Positions 1-7,111 of a DNA stretch of 52,968 nt are shown here, one piece after another (positions within the stretch are counted from its first letter, which is position 1; every line of letters starts with the position of its first letter). The position numbers and the translations under genes are program-made. Source of the stretch: Lentisphaeria bacterium (GTDB lineage Bacteria; Verrucomicrobiota; Lentisphaeria; Victivallales; UBA1829). The DNA lies in contig JAFZZR010000110.1 in NCBI GenBank assembly GCA_017615635.1, positions 1-52,968 of the forward strand, given 5' to 3'. Below the pieces are notes generated by a model. That model worked only from the letters and a program-made list of their open reading frames with translations. It searched no databases and had not been told where the DNA came from.

Positions 1-1
1 A

Positions 2-1309
2 TTCCCGGCATTGTTTGCGAACCGGAAACATGAGCCTCGCATATCTGCAGTTGATCGGATATGCTTTATTCTGCTGCTTGCTTTGATCCTGTTTATTGCC
101 GGTAAATACGGAATTGTCCGCATGGATCCCTGGCACATTATTCCCGCTGTGCATTATATGATTTTGATTGCCGCTTTTTGTTCCGTCATGCCGGGCATCG
201 CTTTGAAATGGCGTATTGTTCTGATCACGCCCGCAATCCTGCTGACGGTCAGTATCGCAGTATGTTATGGAGAAAGGGTGTTTTCTGCAAATTGCACGAA
301 CATGCTGCTTGTTTTCCTTGCTGCTCTTCTGATATACGTTTTGAACAGCTGCGCCGCCTCAAATCACGTATCGCGGATCATTCGTGTTTCCGTTTCAGCC
401 GTTTTTATCTTTCTTGCAGGTTATAAATTTTTTCTCCCATGGGCTGTTGGTCAAATGAATAATTACCGCGCCTTTTCAAAACACGTCCCCGTTGTATTTG
501 CAGATATTCCCCAAGACTCCCCTGTCACCGCGGATTGTTTCTCCCACGAGATCTTTTATCTGCTTCAATCAAAAGTCAAATACGCTCCAAGATTTGTTTT
601 TCAAAGTTATTCCGCCTACACTCCGCAGTTGCTTCAAAAGAACGCCTCCCATTTTGAATACGATTCTGGGCCGGATTATATTTTTCTGGGGTGGCAGGAA
701 ATTGACGGAAAACTTCCATCTTCCTTCGATTCCCTTTCTCTTCTGAAGATCATGAACAATTACGAGGCGGTTCCCGGGAAAATGCTGCTGAGCAAAAAGA
801 AAGAACGTCCTGCTGCCGTACATCTTGAGGAAATCAGGACAGAGAATGCTGATTTCGATGGCAGAATTGATTTGCCTCAAGGAGAGCCATTTGTCTGGAT
901 ATCCATCGACTTTCAGGAGTCTGCAGCGGGGTTTCTGTTGAAAAAGCTGGTTAAGCCATCCTCCGTTTTAATACGAATTAATCTGGATAACGGGCGGAGC
1001 GTATCCCATTTGATAAATCCGGAAATCTGTTCCATTCCTTTCCTGCTGTCCCCTTATTTACCGGGCTGGCAGTATCTGGATTACATGCTGATTTCAGAAG
1101 GAAAAGATTTCCCCAAGGTCACAAGTTTTTCTGTCTTTCCCTTTTTCCTCTGCTTTTCCTACACAGATCAGAAATCTTCAGCACCTTATTTCAAGTCAGG
1201 GGGACAGTGGGATCGTGATATCGGCCGCTTTTTCTTCAAGGAAGGGATCAAAGTTCATTTTTACCGGATGGCTTCTTCTTCCGTCAATCAGGAAAAACAA
1301 AGGCCGTGA
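2..1309 (+). CDS. Polytopic membrane protein, C-terminal part (5' end outside the window)
   Basis: The reading frame is open to the left edge, so the TTG at 11 need not be the start and the gene is probably cut by the window. The visible N-terminal 140 residues hold about five hydrophobic helices. They are followed by a long non-membrane region of about 290 residues. This includes a stretch reading QSYSAYTP, then N-x-x-H and a PDYIFLGW segment. I associate that pattern with uncharacterised GT-C-like or polymer-ligase-like envelope proteins, but only from memory of similar hypothetical proteins. No catalytic motif is identifiable. The N-terminal half, where a GT-C acidic motif would lie, is probably missing. 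A promoter for the next gene follows 56 bases after the stop, so this gene ends its transcription unit. Function is unknown. Confidence 0.7.
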   Translation, partial: FPALFANRKHEPRISAVDRICFILLLALILFIAGKYGIVRMDPWHIIPAVHYMILIAAFCSVMPGIALKWRIVLITPAILLTVSIAVCYGERVFSANCTNMLLVFLAALLIYVLNSCAASNHVSRIIRVSVSAVFIFLAGYKFFLPWAVGQMNNYRAFSKHVPVVFADIPQDSPVTADCFSHEIFYLLQSKVKYAPRFVFQSYSAYTPQLLQKNASHFEYDSGPDYIFLGWQEIDGKLPSSFDSLSLLKIMNNYEAVPGKMLLSKKKERPAAVHLEEIRTENADFDGRIDLPQGEPFVWISIDFQESAAGFLLKKLVKPSSVLIRINLDNGRSVSHLINPEICSIPFLLSPYLPGWQYLDYMLISEGKDFPKVTSFSVFPFFLCFSYTDQKSSAPYFKSGGQWDRDIGRFFFKEGIKVHFYRMASSSVNQEKQRP

Positions 1310-1365
1310 CCGGAAGAGAGAGGAGGTCCGAGTCTGCGAAAAAGGCCGGACAGAAAAAAAGAAAC

Positions 1366-1393
1366 TTGTATTTTCCTGAAATGGATGTATATT
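1366..1393 (+). promoter_or_regulatory. Sigma70-type promoter for the small basic protein gene
   Basis: TTGTAT (1366-1371), a 16-bp spacer and TATATT (1388-1393) lie about 70 bases before the start at 1462. The same form recurs at several other gene starts in this window. Inferred from sequence only. Confidence 0.5.
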
Positions 1394-1461
1394 ACGTACA
1401 GAGGGGATTTGTGAACCGTAAGGAAAATCGAACATTCATCCATAACTCAGTGAGGTGAAAC

Positions 1462-1779
1462 ATGACAGGAAAAGCCCTGAAACCCGCGAAAAAGACAACG
1501 AAAACCGAAGTGCGGAAGCCGCTGAAGGAGAAAAAGGCTCTGAAGCCCGTGGCTGCGAAGGCGAAAGTCGTCCATACCGTCGATGAGAATCTTGCCCGTC
1601 TTGCCGCGTCCACCATTCCCATGACCTTCGTCCGCAAGAATGAAGGCTCCTGGGATCACGAAATGTGGCTGGCGTTTCTGGATCAGATCCAGAAGAAGGG
1701 ATATTCTCCCATCGATGCGGATCGCGTGGGCCTGATTCTGGAAGAGGCCAAGGCCCGGTATTTCGCCGAAAAGGCCTGA
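1462..1779 (+). CDS. Small lysine-rich protein of unknown function
   Basis: This 105-residue protein starts at an ATG with a good ribosome site (GTGAGGTG, 4 bases upstream). The first 40 residues are almost entirely Lys, Ala, Pro, Thr and Val, strongly basic and probably disordered. The remainder is a compact segment with TIPMTFVRKNEGSWDHE followed by a predicted helix and an acidic-then-basic C-terminus. The basic tail recalls histone-H1-like or other nucleic-acid-associated small proteins, but the folded part matches nothing I recognise. It has its own promoter (1366-1393) and terminator (1803-1866), so it is monocistronic. That favours a real, possibly abundant protein. Function is not assigned. 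Confidence 0.75.
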   Translation: MTGKALKPAKKTTKTEVRKPLKEKKALKPVAAKAKVVHTVDENLARLAASTIPMTFVRKNEGSWDHEMWLAFLDQIQKKGYSPIDADRVGLILEEAKARYFAEKA

Positions 1780-1802
1780 TCCCGTTCGATCGTTTATCCC
1801 GG

Positions 1803-1866
1803 AAAGCCCCGTATCCGAAACAGGCGTCCGCGCTTTTGCCGCGGGCCCGGTTGAGCGGGGCTTTTT
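1803..1866 (+). terminator. Rho-independent terminator after the small basic protein gene
   Basis: AAAGCCCCG at 1803-1811 pairs perfectly with CGGGGCTTT at 1856-1864 and runs into a T tract. The 44-base loop contains a further GC-rich inner stem candidate. It separates the small basic protein from queD. Confidence 0.65.
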
Positions 1867-1896
1867 CCTTTTTACGGTATTTACTCACAGGTAACT

Positions 1897-2268
1897 ATGT
1901 TTGAACTTGATATCACCCGTGACTTCTCGGCGGCCCATTCCCTTCGGGGGTACAACGGGGACTGTTCCGCCCTTCACGGTCATAACTGGACCGTACAGGT
2001 CTTCGTGGTCTCCCGCGAACTGGACAAGGTCGGGATCGCCATGGACTTCAAACTTCTCAAGAAGGAGCTGAACGAGGTTCTGGCGGAATTCGATCACAAG
2101 TATCTGAACGATCTGCCCGCATTCGCCGGGCGGAATCCGACCAGCGAAAATATTGCCATGTACATCTATCAGCGCCTGAAGCCCGTGGTGACGTCCGTGC
2201 CCGGTGCATCGCTGAGTCGTGTCCGTGTATGCGAGTCGCCGACTTCCGGCGCATCTTATTCCGAATGA
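1897..2268 (+). CDS. queD: 6-carboxytetrahydropterin synthase / 6-pyruvoyltetrahydropterin synthase family (QueD)
   Basis: This 123-residue protein has the usual QueD length and family signature. The zinc ligands are H14 in SAAHSL, and H27 and H29 in the LHGHNW segment. The catalytic Cys is C23 just before them, and the C-terminal ESPTSGASY carries the pterin-binding Glu. In bacteria this enzyme usually converts 7,8-dihydroneopterin triphosphate to 6-carboxytetrahydropterin, an early step of queuosine (7-deazaguanine) synthesis. No other queuosine gene is next to it. It is followed 19 bases later by mazG, so the two are probably cotranscribed. QueD rather than eukaryotic-type PTPS is chosen by length and bacterial context. 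Substrate specificity cannot be proven from the sequence. Confidence 0.88.
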   Translation: MFELDITRDFSAAHSLRGYNGDCSALHGHNWTVQVFVVSRELDKVGIAMDFKLLKKELNEVLAEFDHKYLNDLPAFAGRNPTSENIAMYIYQRLKPVVTSVPGASLSRVRVCESPTSGASYSE

Positions 2269-2287
2269 AGAAAGTCAATTCTCCTTT

Positions 2288-3115
2288 ATGAACGAGATCG
2301 ATGAACTGCAGAAGGTTATGCGCCGTCTCCGGGCTCCGGACGGATGCCCCTGGGACCGGGAACAGACCCACCTCTCTCTGAAGAAATGTCTGATCGGCGA
2401 GATGGCCGAATATCTGGATGCGGTGGACGCCGCCGATGACGCCGGAATGCGGGAGGAGCTGGGCGATCTTCTGATGCAGATCGTTCTGAACGCGGTCATT
2501 GCCGAAGAACGAGGCGCGTTCGATCTGGCCGATGCGGCACGGGATGTCACGGAGAAAATGATCCGGCGGCATCCCCATGTATTTTCCGGAGAACGGGCGG
2601 AAAACGTCTCCGATGTTCTGCAGCTCTGGGAGTCGGTGAAAAAGAAGGAGAAAGAGAAAAACGCCCCCGCGGACTTCGTCTCCCGTCTGGACCGGATCCC
2701 GCGGAATCTTCCCGCCGTCATGCGGGCTCAGAAGGTTCAGAAAAAAGCCGCGGAAGCGGGATTCGACTGGCCGGATGAGGCGGGCGTCCGCAGCAAGCTC
2801 AAGGAAGAGATCCGGGAGACCTGGGAGGCGCTGGATGCCGGAGATCCGGCCAAGATCGATGAAGAACTGGGCGATCTGATGTTCACGATCGTGAATCTGG
2901 CCCGATTCCGCAAAGGAAACGACGCCTCCGAGATCCTTCAGCGGTCCACGGATAAATTTGTCCGCCGTTTCCGGTTTGTGGAGGAAGAACTGGCCCGTTC
3001 CGGACGGACAGTCGAAGAAACCGGACCGGAAGAGCTGGATCGGCTCTGGAATCTGGCGAAACGTCAGGAAAAGCGTTCGGCGAGTTCTTCATCGGAGAGC
3101 CGGACCAGCGAGTGA
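2288..3115 (+). CDS. mazG: Nucleoside triphosphate pyrophosphohydrolase MazG
   Basis: The protein has 275 residues from the ATG at 2288. An upstream in-frame GTG at 2219 would lie inside queD and is rejected, because family similarity begins at MNEIDELQKVMRRLR. Two tandem MazG domains are visible. The N-terminal one has the GCPWDREQTH signature and the metal-binding EMAEYLDAVD and EELGDLLMQIV helices. The C-terminal one has KLKEEIRETWEAL and EELGDLMFTIVNLARF. The family hydrolyses canonical and non-canonical NTPs to NMP and pyrophosphate, cleaning the nucleotide pool and affecting stringent signalling. The ribosome site is weak, so translation may be coupled to queD. Its last 52 bases overlap the 3' end of the convergent dihydrouridine synthase gene, so the two mRNAs are antisense at their tails. 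Confidence 0.92.
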   Translation: MNEIDELQKVMRRLRAPDGCPWDREQTHLSLKKCLIGEMAEYLDAVDAADDAGMREELGDLLMQIVLNAVIAEERGAFDLADAARDVTEKMIRRHPHVFSGERAENVSDVLQLWESVKKKEKEKNAPADFVSRLDRIPRNLPAVMRAQKVQKKAAEAGFDWPDEAGVRSKLKEEIRETWEALDAGDPAKIDEELGDLMFTIVNLARFRKGNDASEILQRSTDKFVRRFRFVEEELARSGRTVEETGPEELDRLWNLAKRQEKRSASSSSESRTSE

Positions 3116-4044
3116 AACCGTTCCGGTTCCCCCTCGAAACACATCCGGACGCATTCCAGAAAACCGTTCCGCCATTTCTTTCCGCCGCTCTCCTTTGTCC
3201 GGGCGAAAAGTTCCCGAAGAAAACGCATTCTGTTTGCTTCCTCTTCCGCGGGCAATAAACTTGTTCCGCCTTCCGCGATCCTCCGGATAAGGAACGGATC
3301 TTTCATGATTCCCCGGGCGAGAGCAGCGCCCGGACAGCCCGTTTCCCGGCACATGGTCTGCGCATCGGCCGGGGAAGTGATGTCGCCGTTGCCGAAGACC
3401 GTGACGTCCGGCCCTGCGGCATTCCGGAATACACGCAGTCTTTCGTATGAACATGAACCGGCAACCGGACGATACATTTCGGACACCGTGCGGTAATGCA
3501 CGATGGCGAACCGGATCCCGGAGTCCGCGATGCGCTTCGCCAGTTCCGCCGTTTCGGAACAGGAACCCCAGCCGGTCCGCATCTTGACGGAAATCGACAG
3601 TCCATGCCCTTCTGCCGCGCGGACAGTCCGCTCCATCAGACGGCTCAGGAGAGGCGGATCCCGCAGAACGGCGCCGCCGTGCCCGGCCCGGACGACGCAA
3701 GGCGAAGGACAGGCGAAGTTCAAGTTGACAAAGTTGTATCCGGTTTCTCCCAAACGGATCGCCGTTTCAGCCAGCGCATCCGGATCCCGTCCCATGAGCT
3801 GAACGATCACCGTATGGTCCGGGCGGACAGGCCAGGGGGCCAGCATCTTTTTCAGGGCGTGAGGGGAGGGGACGGAGCGAGCGGACACACTGAAAAAAGG
3901 CGTGATCAGGACTCTTGCCAGGGCCAGACTCCGCAGGGTTTCCGCAAAGCACGGGGACATGACCCCCTGCATAGGGGAAAGCACGATCCGTTCCGGCAGA
4001 ACATGCCCGGAGCCGAGGGTAAGCGGCCTGGAGAAGTCCGTCAT
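3064..4044 (-). CDS. tRNA-dihydrouridine synthase (Dus family)
   Basis: This 326-residue TIM-barrel flavoprotein reduces uridine to dihydrouridine in tRNA with FMN and NADPH. Family marks in order are LSPMQGVM near the N-terminus (FMN site), VQLMGRDP, NLNFACPSP with the catalytic Cys at 112, GHGGAVL, VKMRTGW, and VFGNGDI with ALARGIMKDPF for phosphate binding. The subfamily (DusA, B or C) cannot be decided, so no gene symbol is given. The Shine-Dalgarno candidate (AAAGG) sits only 2-3 bases from the ATG, so a different start a few codons away is possible. It is the last gene of a minus-strand group with the FKBP isomerase and the thioredoxin-ankyrin gene. It overlaps mazG tail to tail by 52 bases. 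Confidence 0.9.
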   Translation of the reverse strand: MTDFSRPLTLGSGHVLPERIVLSPMQGVMSPCFAETLRSLALARVLITPFFSVSARSVPSPHALKKMLAPWPVRPDHTVIVQLMGRDPDALAETAIRLGETGYNFVNLNFACPSPCVVRAGHGGAVLRDPPLLSRLMERTVRAAEGHGLSISVKMRTGWGSCSETAELAKRIADSGIRFAIVHYRTVSEMYRPVAGSCSYERLRVFRNAAGPDVTVFGNGDITSPADAQTMCRETGCPGAALARGIMKDPFLIRRIAEGGTSLLPAEEEANRMRFLRELFARTKESGGKKWRNGFLECVRMCFEGEPERFHSLVRLSDEELAERFS

Positions 4045-4084
4045 GACCTTTCTGCCGTATCTGTCCGGAAAATCCGGATATCGT

Positions 4085-4711
4085 TCACTTTACCGACAAA
4101 AGCTCGACCTCGAAGATCAGCGTGGCGTCCGGACCGATGGCCGGGGGCGCACCATGAGCGCCGTAGGCCAGTTCCGGCGGAATCACGAACCGGAATTTCG
4201 CCCCTTCCTTCATCAGCTGGAGACCTTCGGTCCAGCCGGAAATCACGCGGTTCAGCGGAAATTCCGCGGGCTCGCCTCTCCGTACGGAGCTGTCGAAGAT
4301 ATTTCCATCGATCAGCTTGCCTTCATAGTGAACGCGGACGACGCTCGTGGCGGCAGGTGCACGGCCGGTTCCTTCGCGCAGAATCTCGTACTGAAGTCCG
4401 CTGGCCGTGGTCTTGACCCCGGCTTTCGTTCCATTTTCCTTACGGAACGCATCGCCCTGTTCACGGTTTTTCGAACCTGCCTGACTCTGTGCGGCACGGG
4501 ATTTCTCTTCCAGAATTTTCTGGATGGACTGGATCGCAGCATGGAATTCCTCAGGGGAGAGAGCCGGAGACCCGCCGCGAAGCAGAGTCGTGAGGGTGTC
4601 GATCATGATCTCACGGTCAAGTTCCAGCGGGAACTGGAGGAGTTGAGCGGCTGTGTTCATGGCCAGCGCGCAGCTGAATTTTTCTTTGTCGGTGGTGAAT
4701 TTCGAGGGCAT
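4085..4711 (-). CDS. FKBP-type peptidyl-prolyl cis-trans isomerase (Mip/FklB-like)
   Basis: The protein has 208 residues in two parts. Residues 1-85 are a helical region like the dimerisation domain of Mip, FklB and FkpA, ending in a charged helix (IQKILEEKS). Residues about 100-208 are an FKBP domain with VRVHYEGKLIDG, FDSS, VISGWTEGLQLMKEGAKFRFVIPPELAYG and LIFEVELL. These include the usual substrate-pocket aromatic residues. No signal peptide is visible, which favours a cytoplasmic or FklB-like location. It catalyses proline isomerisation and probably acts as a folding chaperone. It lies 46 bases after the thioredoxin-ankyrin gene and 40 bases before dus. The thioredoxin-ankyrin neighbour is exported, so this may be a small protein-folding operon. 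Confidence 0.9.
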   Translation of the reverse strand: MPSKFTTDKEKFSCALAMNTAAQLLQFPLELDREIMIDTLTTLLRGGSPALSPEEFHAAIQSIQKILEEKSRAAQSQAGSKNREQGDAFRKENGTKAGVKTTASGLQYEILREGTGRAPAATSVVRVHYEGKLIDGNIFDSSVRRGEPAEFPLNRVISGWTEGLQLMKEGAKFRFVIPPELAYGAHGAPPAIGPDATLIFEVELLSVK

Positions 4712-4757
4712 GATGAGTGTTTCTCCGGTTTATGTTTGGTTGCAAAAGAAGAATCGG

Positions 4758-5888
4758 TTATTTTTTTGATGAGGGGGCGGCGAGCAGCGCTCTCACCTGT
4801 TCATCGGAGGTCAGATCCGCCGGAATTTTTCCATCCTTGCTGCGGATGGAGGGATTGGCCTTTGCCCGAAGCAAAATCGAGGTCATTCCGGCATCGTTCA
4901 GTGCGGCGGCATAATGCAAAGCCGTATTCCCTTCCGAATCCGCCCGGTTCAGATTGGCTTTCCTTTCCAGCAGAAAACGGACGATCTCGCGATCCCCGGT
5001 CCGCACGGCCAGATGGATCGGCAGCATTTTGCCTCCCAGAATCGGCTTGTTCACGATGGCTCCGGCTTCGACCAACATCCGGACCTTCTTCAGATCCCTG
5101 TTGCGGATGGCCATCGCAAGAGGCGTGACGCCGCGCCGGTCCGCCCGGTTCGGATCCGCCTTCGCCTTCAGAAGAAGATCCATCACAGCCTCGCTTCCCG
5201 TATCCGCAGCGGCCAGAAGCGGCGTCTTGCCGTTAATGTCTCCCTGATTGACGTTTACCGGCCCCTGAAGCACGGTCTTCACGATCTCTTCGGGTGCGTT
5301 TTCGGTCACGGCGAAGAGGAGAAGCGGCGTTCTTGTGGTCGGCATGACGAGGACCGGCGTATTTCCCGGGGCAAATATCCTCTCCAGATCGTCCTTCCGG
5401 TTTTCCCGGACAGCCTGGAATGCAGGCGGAAGATTCTTCAACTCCTTCAGGCAGGCCATATAGGCTTTCACTGGCATGGCCCCGTTGATCCTGCCCAGAA
5501 TTTTTCCTTTCGGATCCAGCAGGATCGTGACGGGAAAACTGGTGGTCTCCCCCAGCATCCTGTCCAGGAGCTGCTCATTCGCCTTACGCAGCGTGGGATT
5601 CTGCTTCGTGCTTTTGGGAAAATCAAGCCAGACGGTGAGAAGATTCTTCTGTGCGAAGTTGAGGAATGCTTCGGATTTCAGCACGTCCTTCTCCAGCGTC
5701 TGACAGGCGGGACACCAGTCGGATCCCGTGAAAAACAGGAGAATGTACCGTTTTTCCTTCTCCGCTTTTTCCCGGACTTCATCGGTAAATCCTTCTGTCC
5801 AGCCGTCGGGAGCGGCGGCAAAGACGGGGGTAAGAAAGCTGAAGCAGGCAGCCGAGAAAAGTATCGAGCGGAATAAATTCGTTTTCAT
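4758..5888 (-). CDS. Exported thioredoxin-fold protein with C-terminal ankyrin repeats
   Basis: This 376-residue protein opens with a signal peptide: basic MKTNLFRS, a hydrophobic core and an A-A-A cleavage region near residue 25. Residues about 30-150 form a thioredoxin fold of the DUF255/thioredoxin_7 type with a redox CPAC motif (C59, C62) and a cis-proline region FPVTILLD. From about residue 180 to the end come five or six ankyrin repeats, recognisable by GKTPLLAAA, GVTPLAMAI and GNTALHYAA spaced about 33 residues apart. The first part suggests a periplasmic disulfide oxidoreductase, the second a protein-docking surface. The combination is unusual to me, and the partner is unknown. It is the first gene of the minus-strand group, with a ribosome site GGAAGGA. 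A palindrome containing promoter-like hexamers lies 50-90 bases upstream. Confidence 0.85.
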   Translation of the reverse strand: MKTNLFRSILFSAACFSFLTPVFAAAPDGWTEGFTDEVREKAEKEKRYILLFFTGSDWCPACQTLEKDVLKSEAFLNFAQKNLLTVWLDFPKSTKQNPTLRKANEQLLDRMLGETTSFPVTILLDPKGKILGRINGAMPVKAYMACLKELKNLPPAFQAVRENRKDDLERIFAPGNTPVLVMPTTRTPLLLFAVTENAPEEIVKTVLQGPVNVNQGDINGKTPLLAAADTGSEAVMDLLLKAKADPNRADRRGVTPLAMAIRNRDLKKVRMLVEAGAIVNKPILGGKMLPIHLAVRTGDREIVRFLLERKANLNRADSEGNTALHYAAALNDAGMTSILLRAKANPSIRSKDGKIPADLTSDEQVRALLAAPSSKK

Positions 5889-5939
5889 GATGCGGTCATC
5901 CTTCCGGTCAACGGGATATCGTTCTCTTTTTGTTCTGCG

Positions 5940-5979
5940 CTAATATGCCTTGCTTTTGAGAAAAAGCAAGGCATATTAG
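5940..5979. repeat. Perfect 18-bp inverted repeat with 4-base loop
   Basis: Arms 5940-5957 and 5962-5979 are exact reverse complements around the loop GAGA. Because of the symmetry, both strands read TTGCTT - 16 bp - CATATT (plus strand 5950-5977), a plausible weak promoter in each direction. The minus-strand version is correctly placed for the thioredoxin-ankyrin gene. It could be a promoter-overlapping operator, a hairpin in RNA, or a remnant of a small mobile element. No second copy was noticed in the window. Confidence 0.6.
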
Positions 5980-6181
5980 TGGAAAAACCCCGATTTTCCT
6001 TTTTGATTCGAGGCTGAACCGGCGTCGGATGCGCCCCTGCTCGGAAAAATCTTTTTCCCGCGGAGGGAATGCGGCAGGCAGAAAAGAGAGGGTACAGGCT
6101 CAAAATGCGGAAAATCGATTTGTCAAGTGGAAGAAGAAAAAAAAACGAAAAAAAAAGGGCGAAAAATGGCGGAAAAAGTAT

Positions 6182-6209
6182 TTGCAATCATGTGAAAGGG
6201 TGTTACATT
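6182..6209 (+). promoter_or_regulatory. Candidate promoter of the nrdG-nrdD-trxB operon
   Basis: TTGCAA (6182-6187), a 16-bp spacer and TACATT (6204-6209) follow long A tracts. The NrdR boxes would then start near or just after the transcription start. A start overlapping the boxes themselves is an alternative. Confidence 0.4.
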
Positions 6210-6225
6210 ACGCCGTCAAATGGGA

Positions 6226-6273
6226 ACACAATATATTGCGATTCAGCTTCGGTTTTATTGCTATATATTGTAT
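6226..6273 (+). promoter_or_regulatory. Pair of NrdR-binding boxes
   Basis: Box 1, ACACAATATATTGCGA (6226-6241), and box 2, TTGCTATATATTGTAT (6258-6273), both match the NrdR consensus acaCwATATaTwGtgt in the conserved core. Their equivalent positions are exactly 32 bp apart (three helical turns), the usual spacing for cooperative NrdR binding. They precede ribonucleotide reductase genes, the expected target. NrdR is a zinc-finger/ATP-cone repressor responding to dATP/ATP. The nrdR gene is not in the window. Confidence 0.85.
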
Positions 6274-6329
6274 TTTTGTGCTCAAAAATCAATTAGTTAC
6301 GGGGACCTCCCCGCAGCTTTGAGGTTGAC

Positions 6330-7031
6330 ATGCGTTTCGGATTGCAGAAAATGACCCTCCTGGACTTCCCGGGAAAGATCGCGTGCACGGTATTTACTTC
6401 CGGCTGCACCTTCCGCTGTCCGTTCTGTCATAACGGCTCGCTCGTTCGCGCGGGCGCCGAAGACGGGGCGATGACATCGGAGGAGCTGCTTGCGTTTCTT
6501 CGCAAGCGGAGCGGCGTGCTGGAAGGAGTCTGCCTTACGGGCGGCGAACCGCTGATGCATCGCGAGTTGTTTGCGTTTCTGAAGGAAGTCCGGGCTCTGG
6601 GGTATCCGGTGAAGCTCGACACGAACGGATCATTTCCGGACCGTCTGAAAGAGATGATGGAGACGGGACTGGTCAGCTACGTGGCGATGGACATCAAGAA
6701 TACTCCGGAGAAATACGCCGTCACGGCGGGTTTCTCGGGGGGCGGTCTTCTGGAATCCGTCCGGACAAGCGTGGATCTCCTGCTGAAGAGCGGAATGGAG
6801 TACGAGTTCCGCACCACGGTGGTCAAGGGCTTTCACGAGGTGAAGGACTTTGCCGCCATCGGGGCGTGGATCAAGGGCTGCAAGCGCTATTTTCTGCAGA
6901 AATTTGTGGATTCCGGCGATGTCCTGGGAGATGCCTCCCGTATGGGAGCTCTTTCGGACAACGAAATGCATCAGTGTCTGGAGGCTGTGCGTCCGTATGT
7001 TCCGGGCGCGGAGCTTCGAGGAGTCGAGTGA
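6330..7031 (+). CDS. nrdG: Anaerobic ribonucleoside-triphosphate reductase activating protein (radical SAM)
   Basis: This 233-residue radical SAM enzyme has its cluster cysteines at C26, C30 and C33 (CTFRCPFC), followed by the glycine-rich CLTGGEPLM and the LDTNGSFP strand. It uses S-adenosylmethionine to generate the glycyl radical on the reductase encoded just downstream. The N-terminal MRFGLQKMTLLDFPGK is typical of this activase group. The start has a GAGG site six bases upstream. The leader carries two NrdR boxes and a small GC hairpin (6300-6313), so dATP-responsive repression of the whole operon is likely. It is separated by 80 bases from nrdD. The gene order nrdG before nrdD is the reverse of Escherichia coli. 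General pyruvate-formate-lyase activases look similar, but the neighbour settles the assignment. Confidence 0.92.
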   Translation: MRFGLQKMTLLDFPGKIACTVFTSGCTFRCPFCHNGSLVRAGAEDGAMTSEELLAFLRKRSGVLEGVCLTGGEPLMHRELFAFLKEVRALGYPVKLDTNGSFPDRLKEMMETGLVSYVAMDIKNTPEKYAVTAGFSGGGLLESVRTSVDLLLKSGMEYEFRTTVVKGFHEVKDFAAIGAWIKGCKRYFLQKFVDSGDVLGDASRMGALSDNEMHQCLEAVRPYVPGAELRGVE

Positions 7032-7111
7032 TCCCATAGAACAGGAACAAAACCAATCAACGCGGAAAAAAAACTGTAACAAAGTAAAAAAACGGAAAGA
7101 AGCGGAAAGCC

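Larger units (their letters stand above)
5889..6329. other. Divergent intergenic region between the thioredoxin-ankyrin gene and nrdG
   Basis: This 441-base region holds no convincing gene. Short frames inside it run through the regulatory sites and lack ribosome sites. From left to right it contains the minus-strand leader, an 18-bp perfect inverted repeat (5940-5979), A-rich tracts around 6133-6180 that could act as an UP element, a promoter candidate (6182-6209), two NrdR boxes (6226-6273) and a small CGGGG/CCCCG hairpin (6300-6313) just before the nrdG ribosome site. Confidence 0.8.

Noticed and set aside
6069..6296. 75-residue frame in the nrdG upstream region
   Set aside because: It runs through the promoter and the NrdR boxes, is composed mostly of Lys/Arg codons from the A-rich tract, and has no ribosome site.
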